DNA of 64,000 bases from contig NZ_JAUOTP010000004.1 of assembly GCF_030546695.1 (NCBI RefSeq), forward strand, positions 372,001 to 436,000. Reading direction: 5' to 3'. The notes under the pieces are model-generated. The model ran no database searches and was not told the origin of the DNA. It saw only the letters and a program-made list of their open reading frames with translations. The DNA is from Sphingomonas natans (lineage in GTDB: Bacteria > Pseudomonadota > Alphaproteobacteria > Sphingomonadales > Sphingomonadaceae). This document shows, one piece after another, positions 19,979 to 28,643 of this stretch. How positions within the stretch are numbered: position 1 is the stretch's first letter; every line of letters begins with the position of its first letter. The translations under genes and the position numbers were made by a program.

Positions 19979-21199
19979 ATGACCCATGCCCTGACGCGCG
20001 CAGCGGTAGCGATGCTGGCCGCGGTCGCCCTGCCGGCCGTCGCCGCGCCATTGACGGTCGAGCGCGTCGCGATCCTGATGCGGCACGGCGTGCGCCCGCC
20101 GACCAAGGATCCGGCGATGCCGGCGGGGATCGCCGCCGAGGCCTGGCCGATGTGGGACACGAAGCCCGGCTTCCTGACGAGCCGGGGTGCGCAAGCGGTG
20201 GAGACACTGGGCCGTGCCGATCGCGCCGCGCTGGCGGCGGACGCCCTGCTGCCCGCGACCGGCTGCCCCGCGGCAGGTTCGATCGCGCTGATCTCCGACA
20301 GCGACCAGCGGACGATCGCGACCGGCGACGCCTGGGCGGCGGGTTTCGCGCCCGGCTGTCCGGTCGGCAATGCGCACAAGCCGCAGGATGAGGCCGATCC
20401 GGTCTTCGGCGCGATCGAGCAAGGTGTGGTCGACTACGACCCGCAGGCCGCAGACGCCGCCGTCGCCGCAGCTTTGCCTGCCGGCGGGATCGCGGCAGTC
20501 GAAGCGAAGGAACGGACAAATCTTGCCCGTCTCGACGCCATTCTATGCGGCCCGGCCACGAGCGCCTGTGGTCTTACCACTCGCCACAGCGGGATCGCGC
20601 CCGCAAAGCCCGGCGAACGCTCCAAGCTGACCGGCGCGCTCGATCGCGGATCGACCGCGGCGCAGATCCTGTTGTTGGAATATGCGGACGGCAAGCCCTT
20701 GTCCGAAGTCGGCTGGGGCCGCGCGACACCGGCCGACGTGACCGCGCTCGGATCGCTCCACGCGACCGAATTCGCCCTGCTCGCCCGGCCGAAATATCTG
20801 GCGGCGCGGAACGTGGCACCGATCGCGAAGATCCTGCGGCAGGCGCTGGTCCCGCCGACGTCGGGCAGCCCCAAGGTGACGATCGTCGTCGGCCACGACA
20901 CCAACATCGCCAATCTGGGTGGCTTGCTCGATCTGCATTGGCAGATCCCCGGCTTCGCCGTCGACGATCCCGCGCCCGGCGGCGCGATCGTGCTAAGCCT
21001 GCTCCGGGACGCGCACGGCGATCGCTTCGTGCGCGCGACCTATCGCGCCCAGCCGCTCGCATCGATCCGCGCGCTGACGCCTGATACGACGAGCATCGTG
21101 CTCGACATTCCGGCGTGCTGGAAGCGGGCCGATCATCTTTGCCCGGCTGGCACGTTCGATCGTCTGATCGGCGAGGCAGCCGACCTCGTGAGGCGATAG
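19979..21199 (+). CDS. Histidine-type acid phosphatase, phytase/glucose-1-phosphatase-like (AppA family)
   Basis: A 406-residue secreted phosphatase with signal peptide (THALTRAAVAMLAAVALPA). The catalytic RHGxRxP motif is LMRHGVRPPTKDP (R35, H36), and the proton-donor motif is GHDTNIANLGG (H306, D307). HDTN is the form seen in AppA-type phytases. DSDQRTIATGDAW is also family typical. It should release inorganic phosphate from phosphomonoesters in the periplasm. It sits 13 bases after the TBDR and 86 bases before a PiT phosphate transporter, a coherent capture-hydrolyse-import order. Confidence 0.9.
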   Translation: MTHALTRAAVAMLAAVALPAVAAPLTVERVAILMRHGVRPPTKDPAMPAGIAAEAWPMWDTKPGFLTSRGAQAVETLGRADRAALAADALLPATGCPAAGSIALISDSDQRTIATGDAWAAGFAPGCPVGNAHKPQDEADPVFGAIEQGVVDYDPQAADAAVAAALPAGGIAAVEAKERTNLARLDAILCGPATSACGLTTRHSGIAPAKPGERSKLTGALDRGSTAAQILLLEYADGKPLSEVGWGRATPADVTALGSLHATEFALLARPKYLAARNVAPIAKILRQALVPPTSGSPKVTIVVGHDTNIANLGGLLDLHWQIPGFAVDDPAPGGAIVLSLLRDAHGDRFVRATYRAQPLASIRALTPDTTSIVLDIPACWKRADHLCPAGTFDRLIGEAADLVRR

Positions 21200-21285
21200 C
21201 CGCGCGCGGGAACTAGTCGCTTCGCTTGGGCCTTTGGCCTAGGCTTCACGCATATTTCGCAGTTTTGGCGATCGAGGAACAGAGC

Positions 21286-22932
21286 ATGGCGAGTCGCGCC
21301 CCGGCCCGCGAGAATGATCCGACGCGCCGCGTCGATCTCCACCGCCCGCTGCACCCCTCGGCAAAGATCGCCTTCCTGGCCGTCCTGCTCGCGGGGCTCG
21401 CCTTTGCCGGCACCAACGTCGTGCTCGATACGGTGCATGCCGGGCAGACGCTGGCGATCGGCGCCTTCTCGTTCCTCACGCTCGCCCTGATCATCGCGCT
21501 CGCCTTCGAGTTCGTGAACGGCTTTCACGATACCGCCAATGCGGTGGCGACGGTGATCTACACCCACTCCATGCCGCCGATCACGGCCGTGATCTGGTCG
21601 GGCGTGTGGAACTTCATTGGCGTCGTGATCTCGACCGGCGCGGTCGCTTATTCGATCATCACTTTGCTGCCCGTCGAGCTCATCCTCAATGTCGGCAGCG
21701 CCGGCGGGTTCGCGATGATCTTCGCGCTCCTGCTGGCGGCGGTGGTCTGGAACCTCGGCACCTGGTGGCTGGGCCTTCCCAATTCCTCCAGCCACGCGCT
21801 GATCGGATCGATCCTCGGCGTGGGATTGGCCAATCAATTTCTGTCGACAGCGGCCGGGGGCACCTCCGGAGTGGACTGGAAGCAGGCGGAAAGCGTGCTG
21901 CTAGCGCTGCTGGTGAGCCCATTGATCGGCTTCATCGGCGCGCTCGTCCTGCTGTGGACGATGAAGCGGTTCCTGCGTGATCCGGTGCTGTACCGCGAAC
22001 CCGCCGGAGACACGCCGCCGCCGTGGCATGTGCGCAGCCTGCTGGTGTTCACCTGCACCGCCGTCTCCTTCGCGCATGGCAGCAATGACGGGCAGAAGGG
22101 CATGGGCCTGATCATGCTCATCCTGATCGGCGTCGCACCCACCGCCTATGCGCTCAATCGGACCATGCCCGACAGCTCGACCGCGGCGTTCGTCAGCACC
22201 GCGCACGTCGCCGGCACGGTCCTGCATGCCCATGGCGGGGGCGCGGCGCCGCTCCGCCCCGAGCGCGCCTCGGCGACGTTGAGCGAGGCGCTGCGAACCC
22301 AGAAGGCCGATCGGCCCGAAGTGTTTCAGGCGCTTGAGCTCGTCTCCGGCGATATCTCGCGGCAGCTCGAAAATTACGGCTCTATCCGGCAGGTCCCGGC
22401 CGCCGCCACGCGCAACCTGCGCAACGAAATGTATCTCGTCTATGATACGCTGCGGCTGCTCACCGAGGATCGCGAGAAGGCCGGCGTCGATCTCTCCGAA
22501 GGCGACGTGGCAAAGCTGCTCGCCTATCAGCACCTGCTCGAGAAGGGCACGCGCTACATCCCGACCTGGGTCAAGATCTCGGTCGCGCTCGCGCTCGGCC
22601 TCGGCACGATGGTCGGCTGGAAGCGGATCGTCGTCACCGTGGGCGAGCGGATTGGCAAGACGCATTTGACCTATGGCATGGGCGCCGCGGCCGAACTCGT
22701 CGCGGCGAGCACCATCCTGCTCGCCCAGGTCAAAGGGCTGCCGGTCTCGACCACGCATATCCTGTCGAGCGGCGTGGCCGGCGCGATGGTCGGCGACGGC
22801 GCCGGTCTGCAGATGGCGACCGTGCGCAACATCGCGCTTGCCTGGGTGATGACGCTACCGGCCGCGATGCTGCTCGCCGGCCTGCTTTACGCGACGCTTC
22901 TGGCCGCCGTCCGCGCCTTCGGGCTTGGCTAG
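21286..22932 (+). CDS. Inorganic phosphate transporter, PiT family
   Basis: A 548-residue PiT transporter (low-affinity phosphate/metal-phosphate symport). Both inverted PiT signatures are present: EFVNGFHDTANAVATVIYTH (about residues 75-95) and SFAHGSNDGQKGMG (about 262-275). A long cytoplasmic insertion (about 290-425) separates the two halves and includes helical, acidic stretches. GLPVSTTHILSSGVAGAM is the second repeat's conserved turn. ATG 21286 has GAGGA upstream. It follows the histidine phosphatase, so it likely imports the phosphate released by that enzyme. Confidence 0.93.
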   Translation: MASRAPARENDPTRRVDLHRPLHPSAKIAFLAVLLAGLAFAGTNVVLDTVHAGQTLAIGAFSFLTLALIIALAFEFVNGFHDTANAVATVIYTHSMPPITAVIWSGVWNFIGVVISTGAVAYSIITLLPVELILNVGSAGGFAMIFALLLAAVVWNLGTWWLGLPNSSSHALIGSILGVGLANQFLSTAAGGTSGVDWKQAESVLLALLVSPLIGFIGALVLLWTMKRFLRDPVLYREPAGDTPPPWHVRSLLVFTCTAVSFAHGSNDGQKGMGLIMLILIGVAPTAYALNRTMPDSSTAAFVSTAHVAGTVLHAHGGGAAPLRPERASATLSEALRTQKADRPEVFQALELVSGDISRQLENYGSIRQVPAAATRNLRNEMYLVYDTLRLLTEDREKAGVDLSEGDVAKLLAYQHLLEKGTRYIPTWVKISVALALGLGTMVGWKRIVVTVGERIGKTHLTYGMGAAAELVAASTILLAQVKGLPVSTTHILSSGVAGAMVGDGAGLQMATVRNIALAWVMTLPAAMLLAGLLYATLLAAVRAFGLG

Positions 22933-23115
22933 AATTCGAAAGCGCCAACTATCGAGTAGATCAAATCGATCGCTGGATCGGCACCGGACGAGGCCAAACG
23001 AACGGCAAGGCTAAGAACAAGAGAATAGTCCGGCTCTCGCTTTGCTTGTGCAGCGCTGCAGAGGGAACGGACGCTTCGAGGTCGATCGCCCCGGAAGCTG
23101 TGCTTGCCGAGTTCA

Positions 23116-23346
23116 TCAGGAGGCGGCGGGCGGCTGAGTTGGGCGAACCTCGCCCGACGACGACGCCCGGGCCGTTTCCGGATCGACGCGCGCGACGAGG
23201 CGCCGCCCGCACCAGATCTCCACCATCGCGGCATGGTCGAGCCGAATTCCTTCGGCGACAGCCAGCTCGTCGCTCTCGGCCGCGAAGTCCGTTCCGCCGA
23301 TCACGCGATTTTCCCGATTGAGGCGATAGATACGATAATCCGCCAA
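23116..23346 (-). CDS. Small conserved sphingomonad-type hypothetical protein
   Basis: A protein of about 76 residues beginning at a TTG codon (TTG-GCG-GAT) with GGGAA 4-5 bases upstream: ADYRIYRLNRENRVIGG, then AESDELAVAEG and VEIWCGRRLVARVDPE. This strand pattern (YRL..NRVIGG..AESDE..VEIW...LVARV) resembles a short hypothetical protein widespread in alphaproteobacteria. The function is unknown. A TTG at 23382 opens a longer frame but has no ribosome site. It lies alone between PiT and the response regulator. Flanks 22933-23115 and 23347-23511 show nothing further. Confidence 0.6.
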   Translation of the reverse strand: MADYRIYRLNRENRVIGGTDFAAESDELAVAEGIRLDHAAMVEIWCGRRLVARVDPETARASSSGEVRPTQPPAAS

Positions 23347-23511
23347 CCCGTTCCCTGCCCGCCACACCGTAATCGATCGCAAATATAACAGGCCCAGGCA
23401 TTGCGGGAAAGGACGAACTTATATCGGGCTATTGGTCGTTCCCATAGCCGACATACGTCTTTTTACTTGGTTAATCTGCCGTTTTTCGTATTGCATTTTG
23501 GCCCGACAAGA

Positions 23512-23985
23512 TCAGGCCGTGCGTCGCCAGTCATTGCCGTGGCGCGCGATCGTCGAAGACAATATCTCCCGCACCTGGCTCGCCAGCGTCATCGCATTGA
23601 ACGGCTTGCCGACCACGCCGGCGGCGCCGAGCGCGAAGTAGCGGTTCAGATCGTCGCGATGCACGTTGGCGGACATGACGATCAGCTTGATATCCTTGAA
23701 TCGTTCGTCGGAGCGGACCGCGAGCATCAGCATCTCGCCGCTCATCATCGGCATGCGCGAATCCACGATCAGGCAATCGGGCAAGGTCGCGCGCCGATTC
23801 AGGAGTTGGAGGACGTCGCGACCGCTCGAGACGCATTCGATCGCGATGTTCGCGTCGAGATTCAGCGCCTGCCGCGTGATGAAACGGATATCGTCGTCAT
23901 CGTCGACGCAGATCAGGTCCAGCGCGTCCTGTGAGGTCGGCGGCGAAGGGTCTTCATACTGACCGTCGAATCGCGTTATTCTCAT
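23512..23985 (-). CDS. Single-domain response regulator (receiver only)
   Basis: A 157-residue CheY-like receiver with no output domain. Acidic pocket residues are in LICVDDDDDIRFI, the phosphoacceptor Asp is in LIVDSRMPMMSGE, Thr/Ser in LIVMSANVHRDD and Lys in VVGKPFNAMTL. The N-terminal 25 residues are a non-conserved extension. No histidine kinase is adjacent, so it is an orphan signalling element. Start ATG 23985 (MRITRFDG) is taken rather than the much longer frame upstream. Confidence 0.88.
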   Translation of the reverse strand: MRITRFDGQYEDPSPPTSQDALDLICVDDDDDIRFITRQALNLDANIAIECVSSGRDVLQLLNRRATLPDCLIVDSRMPMMSGEMLMLAVRSDERFKDIKLIVMSANVHRDDLNRYFALGAAGVVGKPFNAMTLASQVREILSSTIARHGNDWRRTA

Positions 23986-24078
23986 GGCGAACAGGTATTT
24001 GGCGCCCCCGAGACCGTCAATCACGGACGCTCCGCAACCGTTCGACTTTGGTCGCTGGCGACGCCTGGTCCGTATCTT

Positions 24079-24103
24079 GCCGAAGCGAAGTCTTCGTTTC
24101 GGC
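24079..24103 (-). terminator. Strong hairpin just downstream of the SGNH hydrolase gene
   Basis: On the plus strand GCCGAAGCGAAG, one T, CTTCGTTTCGGC: a 12-bp stem with one mismatch and a minimal loop, beginning 5 bases after the hydrolase stop codon. No U-tract follows on the minus strand, so it may stabilise the 3' end rather than terminate on its own. Confidence 0.5.
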
Positions 24104-24107
24104 TCTA

Positions 24108-24821
24108 CTAACCGATCGCCCTCGATAGGGCCGGCGCGATGCGCTGATAGCCTTTCCAGTTCAGATGCACGCCATCCTTGGTCAGATCGGGATCGAGCGC
24201 GCCCTGTCGCCCGATCAGAGCATTGAGATCGACGAAAACGCATCCGCCCGCCGCGCACATATGCTGCTCGTGCGCCACGATCGGCGCCATCGCCTGATTG
24301 GTTTTGGGCATCGTCGTCAGCGGCGTCGATGCGAGGATGACGCGCTTGCCGCCGAGCGCGTGCAGGATGCTGTCGAGGTTCGCCGTGGTCTGCGACTCCC
24401 CGATCCCGGCCGCGATGTCGTTGACGCCGACCAGTAGGACGACCGTCCGTCCCAGGCGCTCGCCCGCCCGGATGCGGCGCAGCACGCCGTCGGTGGTGTC
24501 GCCGGGAATGCCGTGATTGTCGGGCTTGATCCCGCCCAGCAGATGCTCCCAGCGCGCATAGGAGATCAGAGAATCTCCCAACATCGTCACCGGAGCCACC
24601 TCCGTCTGCCCGCGGAAGAGATCGGCCATCACCGTATAATTGGGATTGTCGATCGGCTCGTAAGGGCGGAATTCATGGATAACGCGGGAGAGCAGGCCAT
24701 AGCCGGCAGATCGATAGTAAGCGGTCAGCGTCGAAACCACACCAACCGCGGCGATCATCAGTGCAACGAAAATCCAGAATAGCGGCAAGCGCCCGGTATC
24801 GCGATCCGCCAGCAATGCCAT
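24108..24821 (-). CDS. SGNH/GDSL-family hydrolase, membrane-anchored
   Basis: A 237-residue protein with one N-terminal transmembrane segment (LPLFWIFVALMIAAVGVVST), so the catalytic domain is likely periplasmic. SGNH blocks are block I MLGDSLISYARW (Ser nucleophile), block II in LLGGIKPDNHGIPGD (Gly), block III VGVNDIAAG (Asn) and block V KDGVHLNWKGYQ (Asp/His). It probably removes an acyl group from a carbohydrate or lipid. ATG 24821 has GGGGAG upstream. There is no operon partner. Confidence 0.87.
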   Translation of the reverse strand: MALLADRDTGRLPLFWIFVALMIAAVGVVSTLTAYYRSAGYGLLSRVIHEFRPYEPIDNPNYTVMADLFRGQTEVAPVTMLGDSLISYARWEHLLGGIKPDNHGIPGDTTDGVLRRIRAGERLGRTVVLLVGVNDIAAGIGESQTTANLDSILHALGGKRVILASTPLTTMPKTNQAMAPIVAHEQHMCAAGGCVFVDLNALIGRQGALDPDLTKDGVHLNWKGYQRIAPALSRAIG

Positions 24822-25230
24822 CCTGAACTCCCCAATCGTGTCCCCACACGATGGAGCCTAATGACGTTATCGTTTACGGCATGTCAACCATCTGGACTGC
24901 GAATATTGCCTTTTACTGATGATCAATACCATCACACACTTGGCGCTACCGATCCTAATCTATATTAAATTGACGGCAGCGCGGACGCAGGGTCTGTGAG
25001 ACGCTTCGCTGCGGCCCGTAAGCACTCCCCGCGTCGGGACCCCGCTCTGTCCGTGATCCATCCCTCCACCGCAACGCGCCATCTCTCGCCCTTGCCGCGG
25101 CGGAAGATGGGGCGCCCTTGTTCGTGTCGCTGGTCGCCGCGCCTGCCTTCCGGTCGGTGTCGGTCGATAGGCGACGGTGAAGCCGGTCGAACCGTCTGGG
25201 CATCGCCCTTTTGTCTGGTAAGCTTCGCGG
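24822..25230. other. Non-coding gap, 409 bases
   Basis: No convincing gene on either strand. The left part (24880-24975) is clearly more AT-rich than the surrounding DNA and probably carries the promoters for the SGNH hydrolase (minus). The rest is GC-rich, and its open frames lack family features or good ribosome sites. Confidence 0.5.
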
Positions 25231-26772
25231 GTGACCTTCTTCGAAAGCCTGATCGTCCTGATGGGCGTCGCCACTCTGCTGCTGCAGGTGGCACGGCGGC
25301 TGTGCCTGCCTTATCCCAGCATGCTCGCCGCCGCCGGCGTCGCGGTCGCGGCGATCCCCGGCGCGCCCTCGATCCCGATCACGCCCGAGACCGCGCTGGC
25401 GCTGTTCATCGCCCCGATCCTGATCGATGCCGCCTACGATTTCCCCCTCGGCGCGGCGCGCAAGCTGCTGGTGCCGCTGATCGTCTATGCGGTGATCGCG
25501 GTGCTCGTCACCGCCGTGCTCGTCGCCTTGCTCGGCGTGTGGATGGTCGGGCTTCCGCTCGCCGCCGCTTTGACCTTGGGCGCGATCGTCGCGCCGCCCG
25601 ATGCGGCGGCTGCGACCGCCGTCCTCTCCAACCTCCCCGTCTCGCGCCGGGTCGAGGCGGTGCTGAAGGGCGAGAGCCTGTTCAACGATGCGACCGCGCT
25701 TCTGCTGTTCACCGCTGCGGTTACGATCCAGTCGCGCGGCGGGCTCGATGGCGCGACCGCGCTCCAGCTCGGGCTGGCGGTGCCGGGCGGCATCCTGCTC
25801 GGCATCGCGCTCGGCCTGCTGATCCGCCGGCTGACCCCCTTCGTCGAGAATACGGTGGGCGGCACGCTCAGCCAGTTCGTCTATGCGTTCGCCACCTGGC
25901 TCATCGCCGAGCGGCTGCATCTGTCGGCCGTACTCGCCACCGTCGCCAGCGCGATGACAATCGCCGCCTCGATCGACGAGCGCGATTCCCCGCGCATGCG
26001 CGTCCACAGCTTCGCGGTATGGACGACGGTCGTCTTCCTGCTCAACGTGCTCGCCTTCCTGCTGATGGGGATGCAGGCGCGCACGATCTTCTCGGCGATG
26101 AACAGCGCGCAATTGCATCGCGCGGCGGGTTTCGCGGCGGCGGTCGTCGTGGCCGTGATCCTCGCGCGGCTCGTCATCGCGCTCGTCTATCGGCTCTATG
26201 CCGTAGCCCGGCACCGCCGCCGGGGCGGTTTGGCGCCGGTCCTGCCCGCCGAATCCTTTTTGATCGGCTGGACGGGGATGCGCGGCCTCGTCACGCTCGC
26301 CACCTCCTTCGCGCTCCCGGCGAACTTCCCGGAGCGCGACATGATCGTGCTGGTCGCCTTCGCCGTCGTCCTTGCGACCCTGATCATCCAGGGCGCGACG
26401 CTCGGCCCCCTCATCCGCTGGTTCGGCCTGAACCGCGAGGATGAGGCGCATGAGGAACTGGAGCAGGCCCGCGTCGCACTGGCGGAGGCGGCGCTCGTCC
26501 GGCTGGAGAAGGAGACGGGCGACGCCGCCGATGCGCTGCGCCTCTCCTATCGCGAGGCGCGTGACGCGGCCCGCTCGCCGCAGACGCACAAGCCCTATGC
26601 GCATCGCAACGGGCTGGCGGTGGCGGTCGTGCTGGCGGAACGGCGGCGGCTGGACGAATTGCGCGCCGAGCATGTCGTCGGGCCGGACGCCTATCTTGCG
26701 CTGCAGGAGGATCTGGACTGGAAGCAGCTCGCCGTCACCGGCGATGAGGATCGCCGCATCGACGAAAGCTGA
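25231..26772 (+). CDS. Cation:proton antiporter, CPA1/NhaP family
   Basis: A 513-residue antiporter with about 12 membrane helices over residues 1-400 and a cytoplasmic charged tail (about 405-513). CPA1 signatures are GAIVAPPDAAAATAVLSNLP, with the family P-D-A/ND-like ion site, and LKGESLFNDATALLLF, plus GWTGMRGLVTLATSFALP with the conserved Arg. It exchanges Na+ or K+ for H+ across the inner membrane. GTG 25231 is the only sensible start before the first helix; the ribosome site is weak. Confidence 0.92.
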   Translation: MTFFESLIVLMGVATLLLQVARRLCLPYPSMLAAAGVAVAAIPGAPSIPITPETALALFIAPILIDAAYDFPLGAARKLLVPLIVYAVIAVLVTAVLVALLGVWMVGLPLAAALTLGAIVAPPDAAAATAVLSNLPVSRRVEAVLKGESLFNDATALLLFTAAVTIQSRGGLDGATALQLGLAVPGGILLGIALGLLIRRLTPFVENTVGGTLSQFVYAFATWLIAERLHLSAVLATVASAMTIAASIDERDSPRMRVHSFAVWTTVVFLLNVLAFLLMGMQARTIFSAMNSAQLHRAAGFAAAVVVAVILARLVIALVYRLYAVARHRRRGGLAPVLPAESFLIGWTGMRGLVTLATSFALPANFPERDMIVLVAFAVVLATLIIQGATLGPLIRWFGLNREDEAHEELEQARVALAEAALVRLEKETGDAADALRLSYREARDAARSPQTHKPYAHRNGLAVAVVLAERRRLDELRAEHVVGPDAYLALQEDLDWKQLAVTGDEDRRIDES

Positions 26773-26784
26773 GCGCCCGTCCGC

Positions 26785-26907
26785 TCAGCCGCGCGTCCGG
26801 GCGAAGCGCAACCGGGCTCGCGCGGCGCCGGGAGCACGGCGGCTGCCCTGTTCGTCGGCAGCCTTGCGCATCGCGCCGATGCAGATCGCGAAAACCAGCT
26901 TGATCAT
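26785..26907 (-). CDS. Possible small protein (40 residues)
   Basis: A short ATG-initiated frame on the minus strand, starting IKLVFAICIGAMRKAADEQG and ending in an Arg-rich tail. GAGGGG lies 6 bases upstream of the ATG, a good ribosome site in a gap that is otherwise empty. It has one short hydrophobic stretch and a basic tail. I do not recognise a family. It could be chance coding in GC-rich DNA. Confidence 0.35.
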   Translation of the reverse strand: MIKLVFAICIGAMRKAADEQGSRRAPGAARARLRFARTRG

Positions 26908-27121
26908 CAACGGCCCCTCTGGATCCCCCGATCCGAGAGCCTCTTCTACGCCTCAAATGCGACCAGTTCGTTACCGTGCCGCGGATCGGCTCGCGTCGAA
27001 TTCGGAGCGGTGCGGGGCGCCGATCTCGAGCCCTGCTCGCGTTGACCGGAGCTTCCCCGCCCGGATGGCGCATGTTACGCCCGATCGAAGGCAATCAGCC
27101 TGGACGGGGGAGTGGGCCGGA

Positions 27122-27787
27122 ATGGACGACCAGGTCATCGAACAGACGCACGACTATGGCGTGAAGCGCGACGAGTATTTCTCCACGCCCCGTTACGACT
27201 ATGTCGACCTGATGCCGGCGGGAGCCGCATCCGTCCTAGAAATCGGGTGCGGCACGGGGGCGACCGGACATCATGCGCGGTCCGAGGGAAAGGCCGCATT
27301 CTGTGTCGGCGTCGAGATGTTCGAGCCGGTAGCGATCAAGGCGCGCGATGTTCTGGACGCCGTTCACATCGGTAATATCGAGCAGATGGACCTGCCTTAC
27401 GAAGAGGAGACGTTCGACTTTCTGATCATGAGCGAAGTCCTGGAGCATCTGATCGATCCCCAAGCCGTGGTGTCGCGTCTTGTGAAATTGCTGAAGATCG
27501 GCGGTCGGGTATTCGCCAGTTCGCCCAATATCAGCCACCTCGCCGTGATCCGTCATCTCATGCGGGGGCGGTTCGATTATGTCGAGGAAGGGGTGATGGA
27601 CAAGACTCACCTTCGCTGGTTCACCCCGAGCAGCTTCGCGACGCTCTTCACCGAAGCCGGGGTCACGGTGGACCATCTTGGCAGCGTCTATCCGTCGCCG
27701 ATCGCGCATCGGCTTCTGGCGGCGGCAATCGGTCGGCCGAGCGCCGCCTGGCAACGTCTCAACGTCCATGGCCACCGCACCGCCTGA
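27122..27787 (+). CDS. Class I SAM-dependent methyltransferase
   Basis: A 221-residue methyltransferase of the Methyltransf_23 type: motif I SVLEIGCGTGATG (about 36-48), an acidic motif II region VGVEMFEP, the post-motif DFLIMSEVLEHLIDP and GGRVFASSPNISHLAVI. The tail KTHLRWFTPSSFATLF is common in methyltransferases of polysaccharide and lipid biosynthesis. The first 25 residues contain THDYGVKRDEYFSTPRYD. The substrate is unknown and no glycosyltransferase is nearby. Confidence 0.85.
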   Translation: MDDQVIEQTHDYGVKRDEYFSTPRYDYVDLMPAGAASVLEIGCGTGATGHHARSEGKAAFCVGVEMFEPVAIKARDVLDAVHIGNIEQMDLPYEEETFDFLIMSEVLEHLIDPQAVVSRLVKLLKIGGRVFASSPNISHLAVIRHLMRGRFDYVEEGVMDKTHLRWFTPSSFATLFTEAGVTVDHLGSVYPSPIAHRLLAAAIGRPSAAWQRLNVHGHRTA

Positions 27788-27837
27788 GGCATGCGCCTGC
27801 GAGCGCTCATGGCGCCACGGCGGCCGCAACGCTCCGC

Positions 27838-28449
27838 CTAGCGGCCGGGCCAGACCGCCAGCGTGGTATCGACGATCGCGCGCAGATCCGGGCAGCCCGT
27901 GCCAGCACCGGCCTGTACGGCCAGCCCCTGCATCACCGCCGTCAGATAACGGGCAAGCGCGGTCGGATCGATCGCCTCGGGCAGGTCGCCCTCGGCCTTC
28001 GCGCGCTCGAACCGATCGATCAGAGCCTTCTTGGAGCCCGCCTGCCGCGCGATCACGTCCTCGCGGATCGATTCGGCCTCCTGGCTGCACGCGACCGTGC
28101 TGATCACGCCGAGGCAACCCTTGGGATCGCAGGTGCTCTGCTGCATCTCGAGCGCGCCCATCAGCAGGCGCTCGGCCACGCCGCGCGAGGTCTCCGCATC
28201 CAGCGCGGTGCGCATATAGGCCATCTTCTCGTGCTCGTAGAGATCGAGCGCCTTCTTGAAGAGCGCTTCCTTGTTGCCGAACGCGCCGTAGAGGCTGGGC
28301 TTCGTCAGCCCCATTTCAGCGGTCAGTTCCGCCATCGACGCGCCTTCATAGCCGCGCTTCCAGAAGACGCGGAGCGCCGCGGCCAGCGCGAGATCGACAT
28401 CGAACTCCCGTGGCCGGCCTTTCGTAGCGGGGACGCACACCGTTTCCAT
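27838..28449 (-). CDS. TetR-family transcriptional regulator
   Basis: A 203-residue TetR repressor. The N-terminal helix-turn-helix is FDVDLALAAALRVFWKRGYE, followed by ASMAELTAEMGLTKPSLYGA and FGNKEALF; the C-terminal ligand domain has two Cys (CDPKGCLG) in a pattern common to TetR proteins that sense electrophiles. It is divergent from an SDR gene, its most likely target. The start codon lies inside an inverted repeat and directly behind a promoter, so the mRNA looks leaderless and autoregulated. A second, GTG start a few codons in is possible. Confidence 0.9.
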   Translation of the reverse strand: METVCVPATKGRPREFDVDLALAAALRVFWKRGYEGASMAELTAEMGLTKPSLYGAFGNKEALFKKALDLYEHEKMAYMRTALDAETSRGVAERLLMGALEMQQSTCDPKGCLGVISTVACSQEAESIREDVIARQAGSKKALIDRFERAKAEGDLPEAIDPTALARYLTAVMQGLAVQAGAGTGCPDLRAIVDTTLAVWPGR

Positions 28450-28486
28450 ACCGAGCGGTATATAGTGGGGCGGTTAAGAATGTCCA
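28448..28486 (-). promoter_or_regulatory. TetR promoter with overlapping operator
   Basis: Read on the minus strand, TGGACA (28486-28481) and TATATA (28464-28459) are spaced by 16 bases, a good sigma-70-like promoter. The inverted repeat ATACCG-AG-CGGTAT (28448-28461) overlaps the -10 and the ATG of the regulator. Predicted transcription would begin within a few bases of the ATG. This is a textbook autorepression layout; the assignment is by eye. Confidence 0.6.
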
Positions 28487-28643
28487 TGTCGCCTCTTGAC
28501 ACGGATCCGACGAAGCGAGTGGGCCATCGGGCCGCCGACCCGATCGGCAAAAATTGAGGTCTTCCGGTCTTTACCGAGGCGCAACGACCCACCATCTGGC
28601 GCCCGTATATTCCGCCCGGCAGGGCTCAACGAGGATTATCGGC

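Noticed and set aside
24882-24887. TTGACA (minus strand) upstream of the SGNH hydrolase
   Set aside because: A perfect -35, but TCATTA at 17 bases is a poor -10, so I do not call a promoter.
24955-26673. 572-codon minus-strand frame opposite the cation antiporter
   Set aside because: Shadow of the CPA1 antiporter; no membrane or enzyme signature.
28496-28501. TTGACA as a promoter for the plus-strand SDR
   Set aside because: A perfect -35, but no acceptable -10 at 16-18 bases (GTGGGC at 17).
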